Under the pieces are notes generated by a model that saw nothing but the letters and a program-made list of their open reading frames with translations, had not been told where the DNA came from and made no database searches. Positions 6,330 to 16,403 of a DNA stretch of 19,109 nucleotides are shown here, in pieces. The DNA is taken from positions 1 to 19,109 of the forward strand of contig SFNM01000032.1 of the NCBI GenBank assembly GCA_004552725.1. The letters run 5' to 3'. Origin of the DNA: Bacteroidales bacterium (GTDB lineage: Bacteria; Bacteroidota; Bacteroidia; Bacteroidales; Muribaculaceae). The position numbers and the translations under genes are program-made. Numbering within the stretch: position 1 is the first letter of the stretch; each line of letters begins with the position of its first letter.

Positions 6330-7583
6330 ATGCTATACCATCTTACGGAATACCTTCAGCAATTCGACCTGCCGGGCACCCGGCTGATGAGTTACATCAC
6401 CTTCCGCTCGGGAGTGGCCTTCGTGTTGGCCATGCTCATAGCCATGATTATCGGCCGCAAAATCATCGACCGGTTGCAACTGATGCAAGTGGGCGAAATC
6501 GTGCGCAATCTCGACTTGGAAGGGCAAACCAAGAAAACCGGCACCCCAACTATGGGCGGTGTAATCATCATTTTGTCGATTTTAGCACCATGCATCCTTC
6601 TGGGCAACCTCACCAACCCCTATATGCTGCTGATGATTTTCGCCACAGTGTGGCTCGGCACGTTGGGCTTCCTCGACGACTACATGAAACTCAAGAAGCA
6701 CAATAAAGACGGCATCAAAGGCAAGTATAAAATCGTGGGGCAATTGGGCATCGCTATCATCTTGGCCGGAGTGATGTACTACAACTCCGACATGGTGATA
6801 GTGCACAACCAAGAAATCATCGACCCCGACACCACACGGGTGGAAGAGGTGGTCTACGACAACGAAGTGGCCAAAAGCCCCGAAACCACCTTGCCATTTA
6901 TCAAAAACAACAACTTCAACTACTCGTGGGTGACCTCGTGGATGGGCGGCGACGCGGCAGAAGTGGCCGGCTGGATTGTGTTCTTGCTGGTGGTGATGTT
7001 CATTGTCACCGCCACCTCCAACGGAGCCAACCTCAACGACGGGCTCGACGGCATGACCTCGGGATTGTCGGCAGTGGCGGGCGTATCGCTGGCCATCATG
7101 GCCTACTTGGGGAGCAACACCATCTATGCATCGTATCTCAACATCATGTACATTCCCCACAGCGAAGAGTTGGTGGTGTACATGGCCGCGTTTATCGGTG
7201 CGCTGGTTGGCTTCCTGTGGTATAATGCCTATCCGGCGCAAGTGTTTATGGGCGACACCGGGTCGCTCACCTTGGGCGGCATCATAGCCATCTATGCAGT
7301 GCTGATACACAAAGAGTTGCTGCTGCCCATATTGTGCGCACTGTTCTACATCGAAGACCTGTCGGTGATGTTGCAAGTGGCTTACTACAAGCGCACCGGC
7401 GGCCGCCGCATCTTCAAAATGGCACCGCTACACCATCATTTCCAAAAACCGGGCAACGCGGGCATCAATGCACTCATCCAGCGGCCCATCAACCCGGTGC
7501 CGGAGGCCAAAATCACCACGCGCTTCTGGATTATCGGCATCATTTTGGCCGTAATTACATTCGTGACTCTTAAAATCCGCTGA
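6330..7583 (+). CDS. mraY: Phospho-MurNAc-pentapeptide transferase MraY
   Basis: Integral membrane enzyme that transfers phospho-MurNAc-pentapeptide from UDP to undecaprenyl phosphate, giving lipid I. The family motifs are in place: TKKTGTPTMGG near residues 69-79, the Mg-binding pair D116-D117 in GFLDDY, NDGLDG at 236-241, MGDTGSLTLGG, and the HHH motif at 368-370 (PLHHHFQ). Many hydrophobic segments agree with the ten-helix topology. At 417 residues it is longer than the ~360 of E. coli because of an insert of about 50 hydrophilic residues between membrane segments (around 150-200), which I recall as usual in Bacteroidetes. Its stop codon is two bases from the murD start. Confidence 0.97.
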   Translation: MLYHLTEYLQQFDLPGTRLMSYITFRSGVAFVLAMLIAMIIGRKIIDRLQLMQVGEIVRNLDLEGQTKKTGTPTMGGVIIILSILAPCILLGNLTNPYMLLMIFATVWLGTLGFLDDYMKLKKHNKDGIKGKYKIVGQLGIAIILAGVMYYNSDMVIVHNQEIIDPDTTRVEEVVYDNEVAKSPETTLPFIKNNNFNYSWVTSWMGGDAAEVAGWIVFLLVVMFIVTATSNGANLNDGLDGMTSGLSAVAGVSLAIMAYLGSNTIYASYLNIMYIPHSEELVVYMAAFIGALVGFLWYNAYPAQVFMGDTGSLTLGGIIAIYAVLIHKELLLPILCALFYIEDLSVMLQVAYYKRTGGRRIFKMAPLHHHFQKPGNAGINALIQRPINPVPEAKITTRFWIIGIILAVITFVTLKIR

Positions 7584-7585
7584 TT

Positions 7586-8950
7586 ATGGAAAATATAGAT
7601 AAAAAAGGCTTGATAGTAGTGCTCGGCGCCGGCGAAAGCGGTGTGGGCGCAGCCATTTTGGCCAAAGACAAGGGCTTTGACGTATGGGTGAGCGAATATG
7701 CCGCCATCGCGCCCAAATATTGCTCCGTACTCGAAGCCGAACACATCAAATACGAAGAAGGCAAGCACTCGATGGATATCATCCTGAGCGCATGCGAAAT
7801 CATCAAAAGCCCGGGCATTCCCGACACGGCTCCGGTGATTGTGGCAGCGGTGGAAAAAGGCATCCACATTATCAGCGAAATCGAATTCGCCGGCCGCTAC
7901 ACCGACGCCAAGATGGTGTGTATCACCGGCTCGAACGGCAAAACCACTACCACCTCGCTCATCTACCACATCCTGCGCCGCGCCGGCATCGATGCCGGAT
8001 TGGCCGGCAATATCGGCAACTCGCTGGCGCTGCAAGTGGCTCGCGACCCCCATCCGGTGTATGTGATTGAACTGAGCAGTTTCCAACTCGACAATATGTA
8101 CGACTTCAAGGCCAACATAGCCGTGCTGCTCAATATCACCCCCGACCACCTCGACCGCTATGGCTACCAGATGCAAAACTATGTAAACGCCAAGTTCCGC
8201 ATCCTCCAAAATTTGACTCCGCAGGACGCGTTCGTGTTCTGGAACGACGACCCGGTGATTACCGCCCAACTGAAGCAAATCGCCACCGAAGCGCACCTGT
8301 TCCCCTTCGCCGAGAAAGCCGAAGAGGACACTGCGGCGTACATAGATGCCGACGACAACTTGGTGTTCAACACTCCCGGCACGTCAATGACCATGCCTCG
8401 CGCCGACCTCGCCCTCCACGGTCTGCACAATATCTACAACTCCATGGCCGCCGGCATCAGCGCTTGTCTGCTCAACATCCGCCGCGACGACATCCGCGCC
8501 GCCCTCTCCGACTTCGCAGGAGTGGAGCACCGTCTGGAGCCGGCCGGCACCATCGACCAAGTGGAGTGGATTAACGACTCCAAAGCCACCAACGTCAACT
8601 CATGCTGGTACGCCCTGGAAGCGATGAAACGCCCCACCGTGCTCATCCTCGGCGGCAAGGACAAAGGCAACGACTATTCCGAAATCCTGCCCTTGGTGAA
8701 GGAAAAAGTAGTGGCAATCGTGGCGATGGGCAAAGACAATGCCAAAATTATCGACTTTTTCGGCAAAAACACCAATATTCCGATTGTCGATACCCATTCC
8801 ATCGAAGAAGCCGTGGAGCAATGCCGGCGATTGGCCCGTGCGGGGCAAACCGTGCTTCTGTCGCCCTGCTGCGCCTCGTTCGACTTGTTCAAAAGTTATG
8901 AAGACCGCGGCCGACAATTCAAGAATTTAGTCAACACGCTTAAACACTGA
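7586..8950 (+). CDS. murD: UDP-MurNAc-L-alanine:D-glutamate ligase MurD
   Basis: Cytoplasmic Mur ligase that adds D-glutamate to UDP-MurNAc-L-Ala using ATP. It has 454 residues. The N-terminal Rossmann domain begins VVLGAGESGVGAA, the ATPase loop GSNGKT is at 115-120, the central domain has VIELSSFQLD and NITPDHLDRY, and the C-terminal domain has INDSKATN and ILGGKDKGNDY. All are typical of MurD rather than MurC, MurE or MurF. The ATG at 7586 lies two bases after mraY. The stop TGA overlaps the ftsW start by one base (TGATG), suggesting translational coupling. Confidence 0.97.
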   Translation: MENIDKKGLIVVLGAGESGVGAAILAKDKGFDVWVSEYAAIAPKYCSVLEAEHIKYEEGKHSMDIILSACEIIKSPGIPDTAPVIVAAVEKGIHIISEIEFAGRYTDAKMVCITGSNGKTTTTSLIYHILRRAGIDAGLAGNIGNSLALQVARDPHPVYVIELSSFQLDNMYDFKANIAVLLNITPDHLDRYGYQMQNYVNAKFRILQNLTPQDAFVFWNDDPVITAQLKQIATEAHLFPFAEKAEEDTAAYIDADDNLVFNTPGTSMTMPRADLALHGLHNIYNSMAAGISACLLNIRRDDIRAALSDFAGVEHRLEPAGTIDQVEWINDSKATNVNSCWYALEAMKRPTVLILGGKDKGNDYSEILPLVKEKVVAIVAMGKDNAKIIDFFGKNTNIPIVDTHSIEEAVEQCRRLARAGQTVLLSPCCASFDLFKSYEDRGRQFKNLVNTLKH

Positions 8951-10275
8951 TGAATATGAGCGATGTAGCAGTATCTTCACCAGCCACCGCCGCCAAGCCC
9001 ACCGAACGGCGCGCCGACCCCTACATTTGGGGCTCCTACATCTTGCTTGTAGTGTTCTCTATCATTGAACTCTTCAGCGCTTCGAGCCAGCAAGTGAGCG
9101 TCAACAATATCTACGCACCGCTGATAAGCCATGTGGGCTTCTTGGTGGCAGGCTTCATAATTATGTTGCTGCTGCAACGGGTGCACTACACTCACATCAT
9201 TCGCTACATTCCCATCTATGTAATAGCATCGATTGTGCTGATGATGTTGGTGTTGGTGTGCGGCACCAATATCAACGGCGAATTGCGCGCCATCAAAATT
9301 TTCGGATTTATGATTGTGCCGGCGGAATTTTTGAAATTGGCCGTTGCCTTGGGCATCGCTCTGCTGCTGAGCCGCTATCGCACACGCGAAAACGGCGAGA
9401 ACGATGTAGCCACCGCCGGAGTGGTTCTCTCCGCCTTGTTGGTGGGTGTTTCTTCAGCGTTGCTGTTCAACCAGGGCCTCACCAACACGTTGCTGCTGAT
9501 GTCGATATCGGTGGGAATGATGATACTCGGCGGCATCAGTTGGCGCAAACTGGGTGTGGTGCTGCTGGTCTACCTGGCCTTCGGCGGCGTGGCCCTTGCG
9601 GTGAAATTCATCTCGGCCTCCAACCACGAAGCCACACCGGAGCAAATCGAATTAGCACGCATCAACCAAGAAGACGTGAACGCAGTGGACCGCGACAACC
9701 GCGCCACCACTTGGAAAGGACGCATCTCGCGCCACCTCCGCAGCGAGAAATGGAAAGATGCCGTCGACGACCAAAATAAGCAAGAGCAACTCAGTTTTAT
9801 GGCTCAAGCCCGCGGCGGCTTGCTCGGCCAAGGCATCGGCAAATCGCGCGAGAACGCCCGCCTGCCGCTGGCTTTCTCCGACTATATCTTCGCAATTATG
9901 GTGGAAGAACTCGGCTTGTTCGTGTCGATATTCGTAATCTTGCTCTACCTATTTCTCTTAGGGCGAGCGGGACGCTTGGCAATGACCGTAAAGAGTTCTC
10001 CCGCCTGCCTGCTGGTAATCGGGTGCGCGCTGGTAATCTGTCTGCAAGCCCTTTTCCACGTGGCCATCGTGGTGGGCGTGTTTCCCGTGTCGGGCCAGCC
10101 CCTGCCGCTTATTTCCAAAGGCGGCATCTCCATCATAGCCACATCACTGGCCCTGGGCATCATGCTCTCCACCTCCAAATGGGCCACCCGCAATAGCGAC
10201 GACGAAGACTCGTTCCTCCAAGAACTCAGTTCGCTTCCTGAAGAACTGGCAACCAACAACCCCTCTCAAATCTAA
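8950..10275 (+). CDS. ftsW: Septal peptidoglycan glycosyltransferase FtsW
   Basis: SEDS-family membrane protein of 441 residues that polymerises lipid II into glycan strands at the septum with FtsI. Several membrane segments surround the family patterns AEFLKLA (about 118-124), ARGGLLGQGIGKSRE, LPLAFSDYIFAIMVEELG and the late GQPLPLISKGG. A hydrophilic region of about 70 residues between membrane segments (around 225-295) is the main extracytoplasmic loop and contains many charged residues. The start at 8950 overlaps the murD stop by one base. A second ATG at 8956 would remove only two residues and cannot be excluded. RodA is the alternative, but its place between murD and murG supports FtsW. 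Confidence 0.96.
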   Translation: MNMSDVAVSSPATAAKPTERRADPYIWGSYILLVVFSIIELFSASSQQVSVNNIYAPLISHVGFLVAGFIIMLLLQRVHYTHIIRYIPIYVIASIVLMMLVLVCGTNINGELRAIKIFGFMIVPAEFLKLAVALGIALLLSRYRTRENGENDVATAGVVLSALLVGVSSALLFNQGLTNTLLLMSISVGMMILGGISWRKLGVVLLVYLAFGGVALAVKFISASNHEATPEQIELARINQEDVNAVDRDNRATTWKGRISRHLRSEKWKDAVDDQNKQEQLSFMAQARGGLLGQGIGKSRENARLPLAFSDYIFAIMVEELGLFVSIFVILLYLFLLGRAGRLAMTVKSSPACLLVIGCALVICLQALFHVAIVVGVFPVSGQPLPLISKGGISIIATSLALGIMLSTSKWATRNSDDEDSFLQELSSLPEELATNNPSQI

Positions 10276-10278
10276 ATT

Positions 10279-11400
10279 ATGGCTAATCAAACTTTTCAAC
10301 GCATACTCATCAGCGGTGGCGGCACCGGCGGCCACATCTTTCCCGCCCTCTCCATCGCAGCCGCCATCACTCGGCGCAATCCCAACGTCAAAATACTATT
10401 CGTAGGCGCTCTCGGACGCATGGAAATGGAACGCGTGCCTGCCGCCGGTTACCAAATCGTAGGCCTGCCCGTGGCCGGTTTCGACCGCAAACGCCTTTGG
10501 CGCAACATCCCCGTGCTGTTCAAACTTTGGCGCAGTATGCGCCAAGCCCGCCGCATCGTGCGCGAATTTCAGCCTCAAATCGCCATCGGCGTAGGCGGCT
10601 ACGCCTCCGGCCCCACGCTCAAAGCCGCTCAACGCGCCGGTGTGCCCACTCTATTGCAAGAGCAAAACTCCTACGCCGGCGTCACCAACAAACTCCTGGC
10701 GGCCAAGGCCGAAGCCATCTGCACCGCCTACCCCGGCATGGAGCGTTTCTTCCCGGCTGAAGTAATCACTCTCACCGGCAATCCCGTGCGCGCCGCCCTG
10801 TTCCAAGTGGATCTCACTCCTCAACAAGCCAAGCAGGCGCTCGGCTTCGACCCCAATCGTCCGCTGATTTTGGTGGTTGGCGGCAGCCTCGGTGCACGAA
10901 CCATCAACACTTGCATAGCGCAAGGGCTCGACACACTACTCGACGGACACTCGCAATTGCTGTGGCAAACCGGCGTGGCCGGCCAACAAATCGGCATTGA
11001 TGCCACCAAAGGTCGCGCCGACGTGCGTGCCACCGCTTTCATCTCCGATATGGCCACCGCTTACCGCGCCGCTGACCTGGTAGTGAGCCGCGCCGGCGCC
11101 GGCACCATAAGCGAACTACAACTTCTGGGCAAGCCCACCATTTTGGTGCCCTCGCCCAACGTGGCCGAAGACCACCAACGCAAAAACGCCCTCGCTTTGG
11201 CCGACAACCACGCCGCTTCGATGATACTCGATGCCGACGCCCACGCCAAATTGGTGCCCGAAATCCATCGGCTCATATCCGATAGCGACGCGCGCAAATC
11301 GCTCAGCGAAAATATCTTGAAAATGGCGCTCCCCAACGCCGACGAACGCATCGTCGATGCCGCCGAGCAAATTATCCTAAAACACCAAAAATCCAAATGA
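10279..11400 (+). CDS. murG: UDP-GlcNAc:lipid I N-acetylglucosaminyltransferase MurG
   Basis: Membrane-associated GT28 enzyme of 373 residues on the cytoplasmic face. It adds GlcNAc to lipid I, making lipid II, the substrate of FtsW. The N-terminal glycine-rich loop SGGGTGGH is at residues 12-19 and a second one, GVGGYASGP, near 105-113. The C-terminal half has LVVGGSLGA and the donor-binding VSRAGAGTISELQLLGKPTILVP-type segment, given here only by its key Gly, Glu and Pro positions. The start lies three bases after ftsW. The stop shares four bases with the murC start (ATGA). Confidence 0.97.
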   Translation: MANQTFQRILISGGGTGGHIFPALSIAAAITRRNPNVKILFVGALGRMEMERVPAAGYQIVGLPVAGFDRKRLWRNIPVLFKLWRSMRQARRIVREFQPQIAIGVGGYASGPTLKAAQRAGVPTLLQEQNSYAGVTNKLLAAKAEAICTAYPGMERFFPAEVITLTGNPVRAALFQVDLTPQQAKQALGFDPNRPLILVVGGSLGARTINTCIAQGLDTLLDGHSQLLWQTGVAGQQIGIDATKGRADVRATAFISDMATAYRAADLVVSRAGAGTISELQLLGKPTILVPSPNVAEDHQRKNALALADNHAASMILDADAHAKLVPEIHRLISDSDARKSLSENILKMALPNADERIVDAAEQIILKHQKSK

Positions 11401-12785
11401 AACGAGTATATTTCATCGGCGCCGGCGGCATAGGCATGGCCGCCCTCGAGCGATACTTCCTCTCGCGTGGGCTCACTGTGGCCGGATACGACCGCACGCC
11501 ATCGCCCCTGACACGTCAACTCATCACCGAAGGCATCAACATTGCGTTCGACGACAACGTTGCTTTGGCCGTTCCTGCCGAATTTCGTACACCCTCGCCC
11601 GATACTATGGTGGTTTACACCCCCGCAGTGCCACACGACTCCGCCGTGATGACCTTCTTCCGCGAAGGCGGCTTCAACTTGCTCAAACGAGCCGCTGCTC
11701 TCGGCCACATAGCCAACCCTACCAAGGCGCTTTGCTTCGCCGGCACTCACGGCAAAACCACCACCTCGTCGATGGCCGCGCATATCCTCCATTGCCACCC
11801 CGTCGACTGCAATGCCTTCCTGGGCGGCATCCTGCTACAATATAATTCCAACCTCATTCTCAGCCCCACATCGCCCTACACAGTGGTCGAAGCCGATGAA
11901 TACGACCGTTCGTTCCATCAACTCCGCCCATACATTGCTGTCATCAACGCCACCGACCCCGACCACCTCGACATTTACGGCACCGAAGAAGCATACCTCG
12001 AATCGTTCGCTCATTTCACCGAACTCATTCAGCCCAACGGTTTTCTGCTGATGCGTACCGGCCTCAAACTCAAGCCGCGCGTGCCCGACGGTGTGAAAAT
12101 CTTCACTTTCAACCGCGACCACGGCGACTTCCATGCCGAAAACATCCGCCGCACCGAAGGTCATATCGCGTTCGACTTCGTGTATCCCGGCGGACGTATC
12201 GACAACATCGACCTCGGCGTGCCCGTCGATGTCAATATCCTCAACGCCATCTCCGCCCTCGGCGCTTGCTTCCTCACCGGCGACCTCAACCCCGAAATCG
12301 CGCGCAAAGCGGTGGCTTCTTATCCCGGGGTGGAACGTCGTTTTCAATTCCACCTCAAAGCCGACAAAATTGTAATCGATGACTACGCTCACCACCCCGA
12401 TGAAGTGCTCAACTCCATCGCATCGGTGCGCGCTCTCTATCCCAACCGCCACCTCACCGTGGCCTTCCAGCCACACCTCTACACTCGCACCCGCGACTTC
12501 GCACCGGAGTTTGCCAAAGCACTTTCATTGGCCGATGCCGTAGTCCTCGCCGACATATATCCCGCTCGCGAAGAACCCATACCCGGTGTGACCTCCAAAA
12601 TCATCTTCGACCGCGTTTCCGTGGCAGATAAACTATTGATTTTGAAGAAAGATTTTGTAAATACGATGAAAAATCGTAACTTTGAAGTTCTATTAACCCT
12701 CGGTGCCGGCGACCTCAGTTTCGAAGTTCCTCGCTTGTGCCGCGAAATCGACCCTATCCACTGCATTTCATACCCGAATGATTAG
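11397..12785 (+). CDS. murC: UDP-MurNAc:L-alanine ligase MurC
   Basis: Cytoplasmic Mur ligase of 462 residues that adds the first amino acid, L-alanine, to UDP-MurNAc. The N-terminus has GAGGIGMAALERYFL, the ATPase loop GTHGKT is at 116-121, the central domain has EADEYDRSF, and the C-terminal domain has DDYAHHPDEV and FQPHLYTRT. All are characteristic of MurC. It overlaps murG by four bases and ftsQ by eight. About 12635-12695 is clearly more AT-rich than the rest of the gene, using codons such as TTG ATT TTG AAG AAA GAT TTT. This coincides with a promoter-like sequence, suggesting a DNA-level constraint on codon choice there. MurC versus the related Mpl ligase: gene context and motifs favour MurC. 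Confidence 0.97.
   Translation: MKRVYFIGAGGIGMAALERYFLSRGLTVAGYDRTPSPLTRQLITEGINIAFDDNVALAVPAEFRTPSPDTMVVYTPAVPHDSAVMTFFREGGFNLLKRAAALGHIANPTKALCFAGTHGKTTTSSMAAHILHCHPVDCNAFLGGILLQYNSNLILSPTSPYTVVEADEYDRSFHQLRPYIAVINATDPDHLDIYGTEEAYLESFAHFTELIQPNGFLLMRTGLKLKPRVPDGVKIFTFNRDHGDFHAENIRRTEGHIAFDFVYPGGRIDNIDLGVPVDVNILNAISALGACFLTGDLNPEIARKAVASYPGVERRFQFHLKADKIVIDDYAHHPDEVLNSIASVRALYPNRHLTVAFQPHLYTRTRDFAPEFAKALSLADAVVLADIYPAREEPIPGVTSKIIFDRVSVADKLLILKKDFVNTMKNRNFEVLLTLGAGDLSFEVPRLCREIDPIHCISYPND
12654..12684 (+). promoter_or_regulatory. Candidate internal promoter for ftsQ-ftsA-ftsZ, within murC
   Basis: TTTG (12654-12657), a 19-bp gap, then TAACTTTG (12677-12684) is an exact match to the Bacteroidetes primary sigma consensus TTTG/TAnnTTTG. 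Transcription would start near 12691, about 87 bp before the ftsQ ATG. The local sequence is AT-rich against GC-rich surroundings. An inverted repeat, TACGAT-N5-ATCGTA (12662-12678), fills the spacer and touches the -7 element. Confidence 0.65.
12662..12678. promoter_or_regulatory. Inverted repeat in the spacer of the murC-internal promoter (possible operator)
   Basis: TACGAT (12662-12667) and ATCGTA (12673-12678) are perfect reverse complements separated by GAAAA. The right half overlaps the first two bases of the -7 element, a position where a bound dimeric regulator would block polymerase. It falls within murC codons, so chance is possible. No regulator is identified. Confidence 0.4.
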
Positions 12786-13623
12786 TCGCAACTGCATAAT
12801 ATATAGCGCTTTATCCGTGATTTTGGTAGTATACATCTTTGTGATGCTACCAATCACCGCGTCTATGGCTGCCAACGACACTCTTTCAGGTTTTCGCATC
12901 ACCCTCATCGACTCTATCAATTCCGGCTTCGTTTCCGAGCAAAACGTGGCGAAACAATGCGGCGACATCAATCGATGGATTACATCGCGCCGCTGCGCCG
13001 ACATCAACCTCGACTCGCTCGAACGCTCGCTCCAACAATGCGACCAATTCGAACACGTCAACGTGTATATCTCGAATAATCGCAAACTGGTCATCGAAAT
13101 CGCGCCCATGAACCCCGTGGCCCGCGTATTCGATAACGGCCTGTCATACTACGTCAACCGCGAAGGCAAGCGCATCTCGGCCGAGCCTCGTTTCCACATC
13201 GATGTGCCCGTGGTAATCGGCCACTTCACCGCTCAACGGCCGGTGACTCGCCTCCTTCCCCTACTCGACTACATAGCCCAAAACCCCGACACCGACGCTT
13301 TGGTGTCGACCGTAAAGCAACAATCCAACGGCGACATCATCGTGGTGCCGACCATTCGCGGCCACGTCATCAACCTGGGCGACTCCTCCATCATCGACAA
13401 CAAATTCCAACGCCTCTTCACGTTCTACAACAAGGTGATGCCCGTGCGCGGCTGGGAAACTTACGACACTATCTCCGTGAAATGGCGCGGCTCAATCGTG
13501 GCCACACGTCGCAATAAATCTCTCCAACAAAGCATCATTCCTGCCGACGACCAAATGGAATATGTCGACGACGCAGGCACTATGCAAGGCTCTCTCCCCG
13601 ACTCTATTATCCTGAAAAATTAA
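12778..13623 (+). CDS. ftsQ: Cell division protein FtsQ
   Basis: Bitopic division protein of 281 residues. A very short cytoplasmic end (MISRN) is followed by one membrane segment (about 6-24), a POTRA-like region (LIDSINSGFVSEQNVAKQCG onward, about 38-110) and a C-terminal beta region (SYYVNREGKRIS onward). FtsQ links FtsL/FtsB to the early divisome. I chose ATG 12778, which overlaps the murC stop by eight bases (ATGATTAG) and puts the membrane segment at the N-terminus. The longer open frame from 12703 would only translate the end of murC in another frame. Identification rests on topology and on the murC-ftsQ-ftsA-ftsZ order, since FtsQ sequences diverge strongly. It may be transcribed from the promoter at 12654-12684 as well as by read-through. 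Confidence 0.9.
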   Translation: MISRNCIIYSALSVILVVYIFVMLPITASMAANDTLSGFRITLIDSINSGFVSEQNVAKQCGDINRWITSRRCADINLDSLERSLQQCDQFEHVNVYISNNRKLVIEIAPMNPVARVFDNGLSYYVNREGKRISAEPRFHIDVPVVIGHFTAQRPVTRLLPLLDYIAQNPDTDALVSTVKQQSNGDIIVVPTIRGHVINLGDSSIIDNKFQRLFTFYNKVMPVRGWETYDTISVKWRGSIVATRRNKSLQQSIIPADDQMEYVDDAGTMQGSLPDSIILKN

Positions 13624-13649
13624 TACTTCACGCTCATATTATAATATCT

Positions 13650-15032
13650 ATGGACCCAAGATATATCGCCGCCATCGAAATCGGTAGTTCAAAGATCAAA
13701 GGCATCGTTGCTACCGTAGATCAACAAGCAGCAATCAACGTGCTTGCCGTCGAAGAAACCGACGCCGGCGGAAGCGTTCGCTATGGACGCATCCTCAATG
13801 CTCGCGAGGCATCCTCGCGCGTCGACGACATAATCCGTCGCCTCGAAAACAATCCCCGCCTCAACGGCGGGCGCATCGCCTCCATTTTCATTGCCGAAGG
13901 CGCACGCTCACTCTCCTCTAAGCACGTCGAAGCAACCGTGACTCAAGGCGGTGAAGCCGAAATCACCGACACCACTCTCGACCGTCTCCGCCGTCAGGCT
14001 GTCGCCAGCCCCACCCCCGGGCGCGACACCCTCGCCATATCGCATCGCCACTACTTTGTGGACAATGCCGAAGTAAAAAAACTCATCGGAGTGTTCGGCG
14101 ATGCTGTTCGCGGCGAATTTACCCTCATTTCAGCCTCGTCGGAGAACCGACGCGCCTTGGAACGGGTCAAATTCGAATCGCACCAACAGGAAATCAATCG
14201 CAAATACATCGTGCGCCCAATCGCTTTGGCCGATATGCTTCTCTCCGACTCGGAACGTCAGATAGGCTGTCTGTTAATTGACTTCGGCGCCGAAACCACC
14301 ACCCTCGCCGTTTACCGCGAAGGAACGCTCCAAATGACTGCCGTGCTGCCTATGGGCTCGTCGAACATCACCCGCGACCTCTGCTCCGGACTTTCAATCA
14401 CCGAGGACGTGGCCGAGAATATCAAATGCACCAAAGGCGAAGCCATCTCCGACCGCGTGGCAATCAACGCCATCACCGACGCCGACTTGCGCGAAATCAC
14501 CAACTATGTGTCGGCTCGCGTAGGGGAAATCATCGCCAACATCAATGCCACACTCGCTGCTTACAACATCAAGCCCGCGGAATTGGCCGCCGGCATAGTG
14601 CTCACCGGTGGCGGTTCACGACTCCGTGGGTTCAAGGATATGCTCGAAGCACGCACCAAAATGCACGTCCGTGCCGCTTCAGCACCCGAGCGCATCCGCA
14701 CCGGCGCCGGAAATGCCAACATCGATGTGGTGGCCCTGGCTCTATATGCCGCCGACCACTTCGCCGACTCTTGCCTCGAATTCCCCGTCGAAGCAGATGA
14801 ACAAACCGCTGAAGAGCATACACAATCGGCGCCCACGGAAGCGCCTGCCGGCTCACATATCGCCGGATACGTGGTAGATGACGCCAACGACGACATCCTC
14901 GAAGACGATCCCGACTCCGACGACCTCCCCGCTCCTGCCGAAGACGCCAATATCACCCGTCAGAACCTCATCTCTCGCCTCAAAAACTTCTTCGCTCCTC
15001 CCGTCACCGAAGAAGAAGACCTCGATAACTAA
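13650..15032 (+). CDS. ftsA: Cell division protein FtsA
   Basis: Actin-like ATPase of 460 residues that tethers FtsZ filaments to the membrane and recruits later division proteins. The phosphate-1 loop is IEIGSSKIKG (about 9-18), phosphate-2 includes LIDFGAETTT with D211, and the adenosine motif is LTGGGSRL (318-325). A long acidic, probably disordered linker (about 380-437, rich in Asp, Glu, Ala and Pro) leads to a short amphipathic helix NLISRLKNFF (439-448), the likely membrane-targeting sequence. An acidic tail of 12 residues follows, so the helix is not quite terminal. It lies 26 bp after ftsQ, a gap containing the 12-bp palindrome ATATTATAATAT (13636-13647), and 29 bp before ftsZ. Confidence 0.96.
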   Translation: MDPRYIAAIEIGSSKIKGIVATVDQQAAINVLAVEETDAGGSVRYGRILNAREASSRVDDIIRRLENNPRLNGGRIASIFIAEGARSLSSKHVEATVTQGGEAEITDTTLDRLRRQAVASPTPGRDTLAISHRHYFVDNAEVKKLIGVFGDAVRGEFTLISASSENRRALERVKFESHQQEINRKYIVRPIALADMLLSDSERQIGCLLIDFGAETTTLAVYREGTLQMTAVLPMGSSNITRDLCSGLSITEDVAENIKCTKGEAISDRVAINAITDADLREITNYVSARVGEIIANINATLAAYNIKPAELAAGIVLTGGGSRLRGFKDMLEARTKMHVRAASAPERIRTGAGNANIDVVALALYAADHFADSCLEFPVEADEQTAEEHTQSAPTEAPAGSHIAGYVVDDANDDILEDDPDSDDLPAPAEDANITRQNLISRLKNFFAPPVTEEEDLDN

Positions 15033-15061
15033 TCTGCCCTATACCACTAAATTTCATCATT

Positions 15062-16393
<1,332 letters not shown>

Positions 16394-16403
16394 TCTTGTC
16401 AAA

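Noticed and set aside
12703..12777. Upstream extension of ftsQ by 25 codons
   Set aside because: It would translate the end of murC in another frame and bury the membrane segment. ATG 12778 overlaps the murC stop in the way usual for coupled genes.
12830..12855. Second promoter-like sequence (CATCTTTG) early in ftsQ
   Set aside because: The -7 element lacks the leading T, and the nearest TTTG lies too close upstream.
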